A stretch of 64,000 nt of DNA from Ophioceras dolichostomum. Lineage: Eukaryota > Ascomycota > Sordariomycetes > Magnaporthales > Ophioceraceae. The position numbers and the translations under genes are program-made. The stretch covers positions 19,615-83,614 of the forward strand of contig PYST01000176.1 in NCBI GenBank assembly GCA_003049485.1. Direction: 5' to 3'. This document shows positions 11,422-21,981 of the stretch, piece after piece (within the stretch, counting starts at the first letter, position 1; every line of letters starts with the position of its first letter). Below the pieces are notes generated by a model. It saw only the letters and a program-made list of their open reading frames with translations. It had not been told where the DNA came from and ran no database searches.

Positions 11422-14400
11422 ATGGCCGCCGGGCCATCCCAGCGGCCTCTTCGGCTGCTGTCCCTTGGTAAGTAAACTGTCCTCCCCACCAAGACTGATG
11501 TGTCCCAGGGGAAACAATGTGAGGTGATGTATTGTAATGTGTTTTGCGCAGTTGTCTCGTACAATCCACCCCATTGCATTGCAGGCTCTGTCTCTGTACA
11601 AGCTAGCCTAATGCTAATGATCATGCATCATCGTAGACGGCGGCGGCGTTAGGGGCCTGTCCACCCTCATCATCCTCAAGCACATCATGAGCGGTGTAAA
11701 CGCCTCTTGTGGAGATGATGAACCAGAGCTCCAGCCATGGCAGGTGTTCGACATGATCGGAGGCACCAGCACTGGAGGGTCAGTCATCCATCTCGTCTCG
11801 ACGGAAACATCCCAACGACATTCTAATACGACATGCTGTTGAGCTAGACTTATCGCCATAATGCTCGGCCGACTACGCATGAGCATCGACGAATGCGAAC
11901 TCGCCTACCTCAACCTTTCGATGCGCATCTTCAAGAAGGGCTTCTTTGGCAAGGCCACCAGAGCTGCAGATTACCTACAAGCCAACGGCCGCTTTGACTC
12001 CAAGAAGCTGGAAGATGTTATCAAGGAGTGCATCCGTGCCAAGGTCGACGACGAAAACTCCCTTCTCAAGGACTCAGACCCACGATGCAAGGTGTAAGTT
12101 TCCAAGAGCCCGACTCGGAGTAACACCTGATGAACCAATGACCTGCCTGCAATGTAATGTATCGTATTCTGCACTACATTTTCCATCGGACAGGTGCCTA
12201 CAGTACCTCGTAAGATATCGTACACAGCGCGCACCGTACCCAAAAATCATACAGAGTACCCTCTTTTCAATGCATCACACTGTACGCGGACACGCCTCGC
12301 TGATGATCATCACTGGTCACTTACCATCTCATCTCCTCAGATTCGTATGCGCCGCCCGCGCCAATAACACAGAGCCCGCACTATTACGGTCGTATCACAA
12401 CCCAAAAATGGCCGAGGTCCTTTTCAACGAATGTCGCATATGGGAGGCTTGCCGCGCCACATCCGCAGCGACCACCTTCTTCGACCCGATCTCGATCGGG
12501 AGATACGGCCAGACCTTCGTGGACGGCGCCGTCCTGTACAACAACCCGGTGCAGCTCGTGCAGAGGGAGGCTTCCCAGATCTGGCCGGGCCGCAAGGCGA
12601 TGATCGTCAGCATCGGCACGGGCGCCGCGCCGTCGAGGTCGTTCGACGGCGGCCTCGCGCAGATCGTCAAGACGATGAAAACCATCATCACCCAGACCGA
12701 GCGGACCGCCAACGACTTCTACCACGCGAACCAGGACATGGTCGCCGATCAGCGGCTGTACCGCTTCAACGTGCTCCGCGGACTGGAAGGCGTCGGACTG
12801 GAGGAGTATAAAGAGATCGGGACCGTGGCTGACGCAACGCAGACGTATCTGGACCACGGCGAGACAAGCGAGAAACTGGGCAGGTGCATCGAGAGGCTTT
12901 CGGAGAAGAGCGGTGAAGGTACTTAAGTCTTTTACTGACGGAGTGAGCCGTCTTTCTCTATGTATCTATCTACCTTCCTAAGCTAGTTGATGGACACAGA
13001 TTTCTAACGGACTCAAAGGATCAGGACAGGCCGACCCGGACTTCCTTGCCATCCTTGCCCAACAGAACCTTGAAGCCGAGCGCCGCGCATTTTCTGAGTG
13101 GCTATCACCCTTGAATTTCTTTGTGAAACAGGCAGACGTACTCAGTCTTCGTGTGGATGGAACAGGCCAGTGGCTACTTGAATCCGACCATTTCAAGCGC
13201 TGGATATCTGGCGAACAGAAAACCCTTTGGTGCTCCGGCATACCAGGCGCGGGGAAGACCGTGTTGGCATCCATCGTGATCGACCATCTCCAGAAAACTT
13301 TCACCGACGACGGGATGGGTATCGCATTCGCCTACTGCAGCCACCAGGAACGGATCCAACAGACCCCGGTCAACCTGGTCGGGAGCTTGCTAAAGCAGCT
13401 CGCGCAAGACCGACCATCGCTCTGCGACGCACTGCAGCCATTCTACGCCAGCCACCGCAGGCGCGGCACAACTCCGACTCTCTCCGAAGCGTCTAAGGCC
13501 CTCCAGGCCGTAATACTGATACACTACGAAACCGTTTTCATCGTTATCGACGCTTTGGATGAGTGCCCCGAACACAACGGATTCAGGGACAAGCTTCTGT
13601 GGGAGCTAGGTCGACTGGCTCAGAGCCCACAAGTCAGGCTGCTAGTGACGTCCAGACCGCACATCACGATCGCATACGACATCGAGGGTGCCGTTCCGCT
13701 CGACATCCAGGCCGACCAAGAGGACTTGCGCAAGTATCTGCAGGAGCGTCTTGCACGTGCTCACAGGCTGGTGCGATATGTTCGACCCGACGAGAAGCTG
13801 AGGAAGTCGATTGTCGACACTGTGCTTGGTAACGCCAACGGCATGTAAGTCGAGCCGCGCTCCATATCCCCAGGGCTTGCAGTGTGACGTATTGCATCGT
13901 GTTCTGTACTGTGACGGTTTGGGAAATGACAGAGAGCACAATACGGTGCACGACACTGCATGCCCTACCCGCCCATCACAACCAAAGCCGCCAGGTATCC
14001 TGCCTACATTCTGACCGCCCCCTTTCCCCTGCGCAGGTTCCTACTAGCCCAGCTCCACATGGACCTCATCGCCACCAAGGCGACGCAGAACGAGGTCCGC
14101 AAAGCCCTGGAGAACCTCCCCCGTGGTCTCGACGAGTCGTACCGGGACGCACTCAAGCGTATCGAGAGCCAGAACCACGACGACTGCGAGCGCGCCAAGC
14201 GGACCCTGCACTGGATCTCGCACGCGCTGCGCCCTCTCACGGTGGCCGAGCTGCAGGCCGCCCTGGCCGTCATGCCCGGCGGCACCCGACTGGACCAAGG
14301 GGACATGGTCCACCAGGACATCCTCCTCTCCATCTGCGCCGGCCTGGTGGTCATCGACCCGGAGAGCAACGTGTTCCGCCTGGTGCACTTCTCGGCGCAG

Positions 14401-17400
14401 AAGTACTTCGAGGGCGTGCGGGCCGATATCTTCCCGAACGCGCAGCTGGACATTGCGGGCACGTGCCTCACGTACGTCTCGTTCGACGTCTTCGCGAGCG
14501 GCCCCTGCGCCGAGGACGAACAGCTCGTGGAGCGGGTGTCCCAGAACCCACTCCTGACGTACGCGGGGAAGAACTGGGGCAACCACCTGCGTGGGAAACC
14601 GGAAGAGGATCCGCGGGTGAGAAAGCTGGCCCTGCAGCTGCTCGCTGACGGAGAGAAGTTGGCTTCGTTGGCCCAGGTCAACAGCACAGCTTCGTTGGTC
14701 GAAACCAACAAGAAGAGCAAGATTGAGCGTAAGGGCTGGTCTCAGGAATTTCCCACCTCGGTTGGGCCGCTTCAGATTTCGGCCGGGTTCGGCCTGGTCA
14801 GCATCACCAAGTTCCTCGTCATCGAGCAGGACGAGGACGTGCGCGCGAAGGACTCGGAAGGTCGCACGGCACTGCACGAGGCTGCGCGGGTGGGCAGCGA
14901 CGAGCTTGTGTCGTTCTTGGTCCAGCAAGGGGCTGAAGTATCGGCGCAGACCACTGGTGGAACCACAGCGCTGGCCCACGCCATCGTTGGCGGGCACGAG
15001 TCCACGGCCGTGCTGCTTGTCGACCACGGCAGCAACCTGGAGGCCATAGACCCCTACGAAGGGACGGTTCTGCACACGGCCGCCTACAACGGTGACCTCG
15101 GCGCCATGCGACTGCTTTTGAGCCGAGGGGCCGACATCAAGGCGCTGGATAGCCATGCCAACACTGCGCTCCACGTCGCTTCGCACTTCGGCCATGAGGC
15201 GATGTTGGAGCTTCTCCTCGGCACGGGTGGCTTGGACGAGGTTGCCAGCAACCAAAACAAGTACGGCTGCAGTCCGCTTCACTACGCAGCCTACGGAGGG
15301 TTTGACGCCATAGCTGCCCGTCTGCTCGAAAAAGGTGCCGACGTGCACAGCAAGGACAAGCGGGGCGCCACACCGCTGCATTTCGCTGCAAACTCGGGAA
15401 ACTTGGCCATCGCAAGGACGCTGCTCGAAAGAGGGGCGGATCTCCATGCCATGGCCGAGGCGGGCTGGTTTGCGTCCAGCAGCGATCAAAGCGACGACCC
15501 GGATGACTTCGGCGGCATAGTCGCGAGCTTCCTGTGGGACGAGGCGCAGGGCGACTTCCTCAGGGGCATCCCCGCCGAGATGAAGGACATGCGCAGGACC
15601 AACTCTGGCATGGCCGGCAGTGGGCCTAACGTGCAGAACATGATAGAAGGCTCGGCCTTCATGCTGCCTACCATCTCATACGGCGGCACGCCGGTGAACC
15701 GGGCCGCCTTCAAGGGGAAGGCTGATGTCCTCCGCCTGTTGCTGGAGAAGGGGGGCGACGCCAACTCCATTGACGCGTTGGGGGCCCCCGCCATCTGGCG
15801 CGCGGCTTCGGGCGGACACGATGCCGCTGTAGAGGTCCTGTTGGAGTACGGAGCTGATGTCGACGCCAAGGATACGGACGGCAGCGGCCACTACGGGACC
15901 TGGATACCCGACACGTGCGATCCGCAACAGAGCCCTTCCGTGAAGGGTACGGCCCTGAGCCGGGCGGTCTACAACTACCACCCCAGTACGGTACGCTTGC
16001 TCCTCGAGAAGGGCGCGGACCCAGAGCTGCGCGATTCCAAGAAGGCCACCTCACTGCACCTGGCTGCGAGCTCGTCCCTGACCGACGAGGAGTGCCTCAA
16101 GCCCCTGCTCAAGCACAAGGCCGATCTCCACGCCAGGGACTTCCGTGGGGCGACTCCTCTTCTCCGCGCTGTGTTCGCTCGCGAGCCCGGCAAGGTCCGT
16201 CTGCTGGTCGAGGCCGGCGCCGACGCAAAGGCGGTCACGCGCGACACCGGCTCAACTCTGCTGCACATGGTGGTCGAGAGCGACGAGCGCGAGGCCAGCC
16301 ACTGCTCATACAACTACAAGGGCCCCGACTGCATGCACTGCTCGTCGGGGAAGGCGGTGGTCGAGCTGCTCGTCCAGGAGCTCGGACAGGACACGGAAGC
16401 GGTCGACAAGGACGGACTCACGCCGCTGGCCCTGGCTATCCGGAACAAGTACGCCAACATCGCGGCGGTGCTCCTCGCGAACGGCGCGAACGTCAACGCG
16501 AAGGACGGAGAGGGTGCTTCGATTCTTCATCAGGTCGTAGAGGAGGACTTGGAGGAGATGGTGCCGATCCTCGTCGAGCACGGCGTCGATCTAGACGCCA
16601 CCGACAAGGACGCCACTGATGAGGGCGCTGCCGATGAGAACGCCGCTGATAAGGAAGTCGTTGATGAGGACGCCGTTAATGAGGACACCGCACGTGAAGA
16701 CATCCCCGACAAAGGCGGCGTCACGGCTCTGTACTGGGCCGTCCGCGACAAGAAGCTGGAGATGGTGCGCCTCCTGGTCGAGGCCGGCGCAAACGTCAAC
16801 CCCACAAGCGCCAAATGGGTCAGCCCGGCGCAGATGGCCGTCGAGGACAACCAGGGAGAGATCCTACGCGTCCTTCTCCAGAGCCGCCGGGGCATGGACC
16901 AGGACGTGTTGGACCAAGCGCTGAACCACGCGATCGCCGAAGGCTCGGAGATATACGTCGTCCTCCTCCTCGAGGCCGGCGCGGGGAAGCAAAACGAGCA
17001 GAAAGAGCAGGAAGACAGCCACCCCTCAGAAGAAGACAGCAGAAGCGACGTCATCTTCGGCAAATACGCCATCGTCACCCCCGACGGCGAGCCCGTCCCC
17101 GACCCATCCGACGCAGTCCTCAGCCCCGTCGCGACCGCGGTGCTCAACAACCGCCCGACCATCCTCCACCTGCTCCTCTCCCACGGCTTCTCCTTCCCCG
17201 GTTCAGAAGACGTCGGCATGCTCCTTTGCGAGTCCGTCCTGACTCCCACGGAAAATAACGAAGCCGGAAATGGGTCAGCCGATTTCTCCATGGCGACCCT
17301 CCTCCTCGACGAATTAGGAGTAGACATCAACACGCCGGACACGACCTACGGCTGCACGGCGCTGCACAACGCCGCGGCGCAGGGCAACGAGGCGGCGGCA

Positions 17401-18054
17401 CGGTTTCTGCTGGGGCGCGGCGCGGACGCGAGAGCCGAGCAGAGGTCGGAGGTCGAGGGGGAGACGGGGGGGCCGACGGCGCTGTTTTGGGCGGCTAGTA
17501 ATGGGCATGCTGGGGTGGTGGGGGTGTTGTTGGGGGCGTGGAATCCTTATAAGGAGGAACCGCTAAAGCAACCGCTACCCCGGACGGGGAGATTTGGTGA
17601 TAGTGATGATGATAGGCACGGCGATGGAGAGGAGGACTCGGCGGAATGGGCGCTCCACGCCGCGGCGACGCACAACCACGTGGATGTGGTGAGGGTTTTA
17701 GTGGAGCAAGGGGGCGCGGACGTGGAGGCGAAGTTCGACTGTAGGGATGGGGCTGGAGGTGCTACGGCGCTTTATTGGGCTGCGAAGGCGGGGTGCGTGG
17801 GTGCTGTTAGGGTGCTGTTGGAGCTGGGGGCGGATGTGGGCAGGGCGGTTGATATGAATGGTGTTGGGGCGGTGGAGGCTGCGGAGGGGGAGGGGTGGGC
17901 TGAGGTTGTGAGGGTTTTGATGGGCAGGGACTTGGAGGGACGGGGAGAGGGAGAGGGGGAGGGACAGGGAGAGGAGCAGAAGGGGGAGGAGCAGGAGGGA
18001 GAGGAGGGAGGGGGAGTGGATGGAGACGGGCAAAACTCGACGCAGCGGTCGTAG
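11422..18054 (+). CDS. Patatin-NACHT-ankyrin NLR-like (STAND) receptor
   Basis: Six exons: 11422-11467, 11637-11778, 11848-12093, 12341-12918, 13019-13844, 14037-18054; 1951 aa, all junctions in frame with GT-AG sites (intron 4 has branch CTAAC before CAAAG). Patatin-like phospholipase domain at about 10-330, with oxyanion loop DGGGVRG (16-22), nucleophile elbow GTSTG (Ser60) and catalytic Asp206 in VDGA, so the lipase dyad is intact. NACHT-type NTPase with P-loop GIPGAGKT (411-418) and Walker B FIVIDALDE (511-519). Residues about 770-1900 form many ankyrin repeats (TALHEAARVG, TPLHFAANSG and similar), ending in an acidic Glu/Gly tail. In fungi such proteins are NLR-like receptors in nonself recognition and cell death (known: Neurospora PLP-1); that role here is inferred. 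Gene appears intact. Confidence 0.9.
11506..11590. repeat. MITE remnant in NLR intron 1
   Basis: A palindromic element lying inside intron 1. The right arm ends CATTGCAGGCTCTG, identical in its last 10 bases to the right end of the element at 21383-21535. The left arm contains GATGTATTGTAATGTGTTTTG, which matches the reverse complement of that element's right arm with few changes. No clean target duplication survives. Confidence 0.7.
12141..12175. repeat. MITE arm in NLR intron 3
   Basis: CCTGCAATGTAATGTAT at about 12146 is the same terminal arm as in the element at 21383-21535, followed by CGTATTCTGCAC, which resembles that element's GTATTTTGTAC. The opposite arm is not clear; the copy may extend to about 12290. 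Confidence 0.55.
13871..13967. repeat. MITE remnant in NLR intron 5
   Basis: The left arm starts CAGGGCTTGCAGTGT and the right arm ends ACACTGCATGCCCTA, an inverted repeat with several mismatches. The left arm continues TATTGCATCGTGTTCTGTAC, which follows the pattern of the 21.4-kb element with mostly transition changes. Confidence 0.6.
16597..16716 (+). repeat. Eight-unit 15-bp coding minisatellite in the ankyrin region
   Basis: Eight consecutive 15-bp units encode the pentapeptides ATDKD, ATDEG, AADEN, AADKE, VVDED, AVNED, TARED and IPDKG. This is an acidic 40-residue insert between two ankyrin repeats of the NLR. The frame is kept throughout. Confidence 0.85.
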
Positions 18055-19046
18055 CCAGGGAGGCTCGACTTACGCCATCTTCGGCAACGCCTGTTGTAGA
18101 GCCGTGGTGGGCGTTACGGTGGCCAGAGGGAGTTCGCTTTCCCTCCACACATGCGGCTGACCCTGCCCCTGCCCCTAGTGGAGCATCAACAGTCATCAGA
18201 ATCTCCTCCGGGTTTCGTCCCAACGCCCGCCCCTTCGAGGCTCTCCGCCGCCACACTCGAGCGGCAAGATCTTCGGCACGGCCCTCGAGCCACCCATGTC
18301 CTTCGGTGAAACTCAGCTTCACCATGCGCCCAAGAAAGACCCTGAGTGTCGCAAGACGTCCCAACCCTCTCCCGGCTTCGAGGCCGGAGCCAGCTATGCA
18401 TTATTTCTGTAATATAGTATATGTTGTATTGTATCTTGCACTTGGCCGATGCGTACCGTATTTCACAGAAATCGTCGTAGGAAGCATCACTCTACTTTAG
18501 TAGATTGCCTCGCATTACCTTCCTGAATGCCAAGGATCTCTCGCTGAGGCCTAGAAGCCGAGCTCTGATATCGCCGGTGATGACAAGATAGCGCCACGAG
18601 TAAGCTTTCCTCCCTGTTACATATGCTGTTGCGTGTCTTGAGACAAGCTGACCAGGAGCTAGTAGATCTCAGTGGCCAGGCCCTGAGTGATGTTTTCCTC
18701 TACAGGAGACGTTTCTAGTTGTACAGGCGGCATTCAAATGCCGGGGATCGCCATTAAAATAGATTGCAGGTCCAGATTTTGCCGTGCCGGAAACCGTCGG
18801 TCCGCAACCACTCACGACTGAGAATTCCCATAACCGGGTACTAGATTAATCAACTCGGCTCTGCACCCCACATCACATGAACGCCTACCGAACGAAAACT
18901 TTGAAGTGAGCGATCCCGGAAGCGTGTCGCCTCTTGAAATAGGGTTCCCGTCCCAGACTTCAGGTGCTCCTCCGGGCAAGAAACATTCCACAGCCACCCC
19001 CAACATCCGCTGGGGCTAGCTCCCGCCGAGACAGACGTCCGCCACG
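18055..19046. other. Intergenic between NLR and LPMO
   Basis: 3' region of the NLR gene and promoter of the LPMO gene. It holds a degenerate palindrome at about 18405-18473. No gene seen. Confidence 0.5.
18405..18473. repeat. AT-rich palindrome, possible decayed MITE
   Basis: ATTTCTGT at the left and ACAGAAAT at the right are exact inverted ends. The left arm runs on as CTGTAATATAGTATATGTTG and then TATTGTATCTTGCAC, which resembles the MITE arm with C-to-T changes. Membership of that family is only a guess. Confidence 0.35.
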
Positions 19047-20202
19047 ATGAAGCTCCTCGGGACACACATCCTCGCCGCCCTCGTAGCCGCCCAGGGGGCC
19101 GCGGCCCACTACATCTTCACATCGTTCGGAGCCGGGTCCACCCCTGCAGCGGCGTGGAAGTATGTCCGGCGGAACTCGAACCCTGCGTGGTTGCAGAACG
19201 GGCCGGTGACCGACCTCAGCTCCAAGGACCTGCGCTGCAACCTCGGCGGCGGAGCCAGCAACGGCACCGAGACTCTCACGATGAAGGCAGGAGATACGTT
19301 CACTTGGGGCTTGGACACGGCTGTGTATCACACGGGACCTGTCTCGATGTAAGACATAGGCAGGCAATGAGAGGGGAAGACGTGCGATTGGCTTGGTGAT
19401 GGAGACGCACGTACTGATGCCGACACGGGAGCCTGGTGGTAGATACATGTCCAAGGCGCCGGCGCTGGCTAAGGACTACGACGGGAGCGGAGAATGGTTC
19501 AAAACTGAAGACTGGGGTATGCAGTCTCCTTGGTCTCCTCAGCGATACTTGAGCTTGAACTAACATCGTCATTCACATTTTACGCAGGTGCTGGTGGCAA
19601 CTGGAACATGAAAGGTAAGTAGGCCAACTCCGCATGACTTGTCATCCTTTCAAAGACCCAGCTGAAAACTTTGCCCCATGGAAACCGTCTCCAGCTTCAT
19701 ACTCGTCCAAAATCCCCAAGTGCATCCCCAGCGGCGAGTATCTTGTCCGCATCCAGCAGATCGGGATCCACAACCCGGGAGCCGCGCCACAGGTACGTTC
19801 CATGAAGCTAAAAGACCTTCAGCTTCGCGAGCAGACTACTGACATAGCAACATTCGACTAGTTCTACATCAGCTGTGCTCAAGTAAAAGTTACGGACGGC
19901 GGCACCGCCAACCCCGCCCCGACGGTCAAGATCCCCGGTGCGTTCAAGGGGAGCGACCCCGGACTGAACGCGAACGTGAGCTCTCCCACCTCTACAAGAA
20001 GAGAGCCTGTCCGTCTTTCTGACACCGAACCTCCCCCTTCTAGGTTTACAACGGGAATCTTAGAGGATACGTCGTCCCCGGACCGGCGGTGGTGAGTTTC
20101 ATGATTCGATTATTCTGTCAGGGGTCTCAGCGATAGCACTGCGGGTACGGATAGGCTCGAGAGATGCTAACCTTGGTGTCCCCCTTGTAGTTCACCTGTT
20201 GA
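19047..20202 (+). CDS. AA9 lytic polysaccharide monooxygenase (secreted)
   Basis: Seven exons: 19047-19348, 19443-19516, 19588-19614, 19656-19792, 19862-19975, 20044-20091, 20191-20202; 237 aa. Exon 3 is 27 nt and the last exon only 12 nt (Phe-Thr-Cys-stop). Signal peptide 1-20 (MKLLGTHILAALVAAQGAAA) leaves His21 as N-terminal residue, the first ligand of the copper histidine brace; His95 (YHTGPVS) is the second, and Gln180-Tyr182 (QFYISC) supply the axial site. AA9 enzymes oxidatively cleave cellulose or hemicelluloses outside the cell. The protein ends GPAVFTC without a linker or CBM1, so it is a catalytic-domain-only form. All active-site residues are present. Confidence 0.93.
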
Positions 20203-20217
20203 GGTTTGGTATCGATG

Positions 20218-20378
20218 GGAGCCGGGGCCAACAATGTACGGCAATGGAATGTGCCATGTATTGTACTTCCTACAGGAGTCCTGCCTGATAGTACGGTACA
20301 ATGTGGCGTATCGTACGTGCTTGCTAGCTGGCGAATACAGTTGAAGATACATTACATTACATCGCATTCCAGGCTCTG
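20218..20378. repeat. MITE copy behind the LPMO gene
   Basis: The right arm, CATTACATTACATCGCATTC followed by CAGGCTCTG, matches the right end of the 21.4-kb element. The left arm contains AACAATGTACGGCAATGG and CATGTATTGTAC. The left boundary is approximate, and no target duplication was identified. Confidence 0.55.
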
Positions 20379-20726
20379 CCTCAGGCTTTCTCCGGAACGT
20401 CCTCCTCGTAGCTCGCGTCATCGGTCGACAGCTCGGAAGTCGAGGTTGATCCCCTTCATGCTGTGTTTGCACCAGTATTGAATATACGTTCAGCTCTTTC
20501 CATTACCCGAATTCATCCGGTTCATCTGTCCATCCCGCATGGGGACGCTACAAGTAGGGTAGGCGAGGGGTATGTTTGATGTCTGTGGTCTTGCGCAGAA
20601 GCCGTGAGGCGTCATCAGCAAGAACCCTGTGTTGTTTTGGATGTCTGATCAGTCGCATGAGCTAGAGTGCCCGTTTGTTGAGCCGTCGCTGGCCAATGAC
20701 GGAGACCAGAAAGGGGGGGGGGGAGG

Positions 20727-20738
20727 AAAAAAAAAAAG
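20727..20738 (-). terminator. Pol III terminator of tRNA-Ser
   Basis: A run of about eleven A on the plus strand (T on the transcribed strand) lies just beyond the tRNA-Ser 3' end. Confidence 0.7.
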
Positions 20739-20744
20739 AATAAT

Positions 20745-20825
20745 CGACAGAAGCAGGATTCGAACCTGCGAGGGCGAACCCATATGATTTCTAATCATAC
20801 TCCTTAACCGCTCGGACATTCTGCC
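20745..20825 (-). tRNA. tRNA-Ser (anticodon AGA)
   Basis: Read on the minus strand it starts GGCAGAA and ends TTCTGTC plus discriminator G (81 nt); the 7-bp acceptor stem has one G-T pair. D-arm TGTCCGAGCGGTTAAGGAG; anticodon stem-loop TATGATTAGAAATCATA with anticodon AGA; long variable arm TGGGTTCGCCCTC as expected for class II; T-arm GCAGG-TTCGAAT-CCTGC. No intron. Confidence 0.95.
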
Positions 20826-21981
20826 CAACCAATGAGGGGGTTGGAGGAGCTGCCCGAGTGGCGGGCTTAAGATGGTTGTTGCAAGTCTCTTCTGTGGTCG
20901 TGTCCACCAGGGGCTAGAACCCGCCTCGGTTACCGGCCCGTCTCGGCAGCAGAATTCACCCCCTGCGAGTATCGTGCTGTCGGGGGAGAAGCTGACTACC
21001 TAGGTGGGTACTGATTATCCTCGTTGGCTCACTCCATTTTCCCGAGCTCTGTGATACTCGACATTCCATTTCTTGATGATTCGCGTGTGCGAGATACCGA
21101 ACCCCTAAATCTGTCACTCATAGGGCCCACTTCCCGCTACATGTTCGCGCCGTGGCCCACTATACCTTATTTTCCCTCGGCGCCGCGCCTGGGCACAAAG
21201 GACTCGGCCATTTCGAATATTGCGCTTCATTCGGGCAGTCTCCAATTCTCCCTTTGACAACGGACCATGACTGTCAATCCTCGAGAGGAAGGATAGTCCC
21301 TCGAGGCGCCTACTTCAGACGCCAAATCGAGTACGCACCCTCTGCGCGTTTTCGCATCATCAGTGTACCAGCTAGCTGATGGCACGGCCTGCAGTGTAAT
21401 GTAATGTATTGTATTTTGTACCGTACTCCCGACTTATCTGCGTGTGCTGTGCGCGGTATTATGCCGTACGCGGCAGGTAACGCGGTCCCAGATTCAATAC
21501 AAAACACACTACAATACATTACATTGCAGGCTCTGGCTGATGGAGGGACAGAATGGCTTCCAATCTTTTGGCGGGTCCGCGGCCAGCTCGTCGCTATCGA
21601 AACAAACGGCTGAGAGCTGGCTTGGTTGTGGTCCAGGCGAGCGGCTGTCCCAGCGTTGGGGACTAATGTTCAGCCAGCCACCACTCTGCATGACCAAGAG
21701 GCCGCCCATGCTTTTCATGGTCTTGGTGGTGATGATGCCTCAGGCTTGCCAGCAGCCCTGCGGCTGAGCAGAATCGCCATGCAGATTCCCGATAAAGTGG
21801 TCAGGTAGGCTCTGGCTGCAGGGTCATCAATCACGATGCCCTACCCCAAGCGGATTATCAGCAGCATATCGGCGTGTCCCATCACTCAACGAACGGGCCT
21901 CACTGCTCTGGGGCTCCCGTACATTGCGGTTGCTTCATCGCACTACGAGCCTTCCATCAAGGCTGGCGGCTTTGAGGCCAG
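20826..21981. other. Intergenic with intact MITE
   Basis: Between tRNA-Ser and the NACHT pseudogene. It holds the best MITE copy (21383-21535) and a weak tRNA-like patch at 20850-20935. No protein gene supported. Confidence 0.5.
21375..21543. mobile_element. hAT-type MITE with 8-bp target duplication
   Basis: A 153-bp element at 21383-21535 is flanked on both sides by the direct repeat GCTGATGG (21375-21382 and 21536-21543). Its ends are long imperfect inverted repeats: left CACGGCCTGCAGTGTAATG, right (reverse complement) CAGAGCCTGCAATGTAATG, continuing about 40 bp each with small indels. There is no coding capacity. An 8-bp duplication and CAGRG-like ends are typical of hAT transposons, so this is most likely a non-autonomous hAT derivative. 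Related, more decayed copies lie at 11.5, 12.1, 13.9 and 20.3 kb. Confidence 0.8.

Larger units (their letters stand above)
20203..20744. other. Intergenic between LPMO and tRNA-Ser
   Basis: Contains a MITE-like copy at about 20218-20378 directly after the LPMO stop codon, and G-rich and A-rich runs at 20713-20738. No gene seen. Confidence 0.5.

Noticed and set aside
14044..15489. 481-codon minus-strand frame opposite the NLR gene
   Set aside because: It is antisense to well-supported NACHT/ankyrin coding sequence; its length follows from GC-rich codon bias. The same holds for minus frames at 16530-17342 and 17807-18364.
20850..20935. Possible second tRNA next to tRNA-Ser
   Set aside because: CTGCCCGAGTGGCGGGCTTAAG recalls a D-arm, but no acceptor stem or proper T-loop can be formed.
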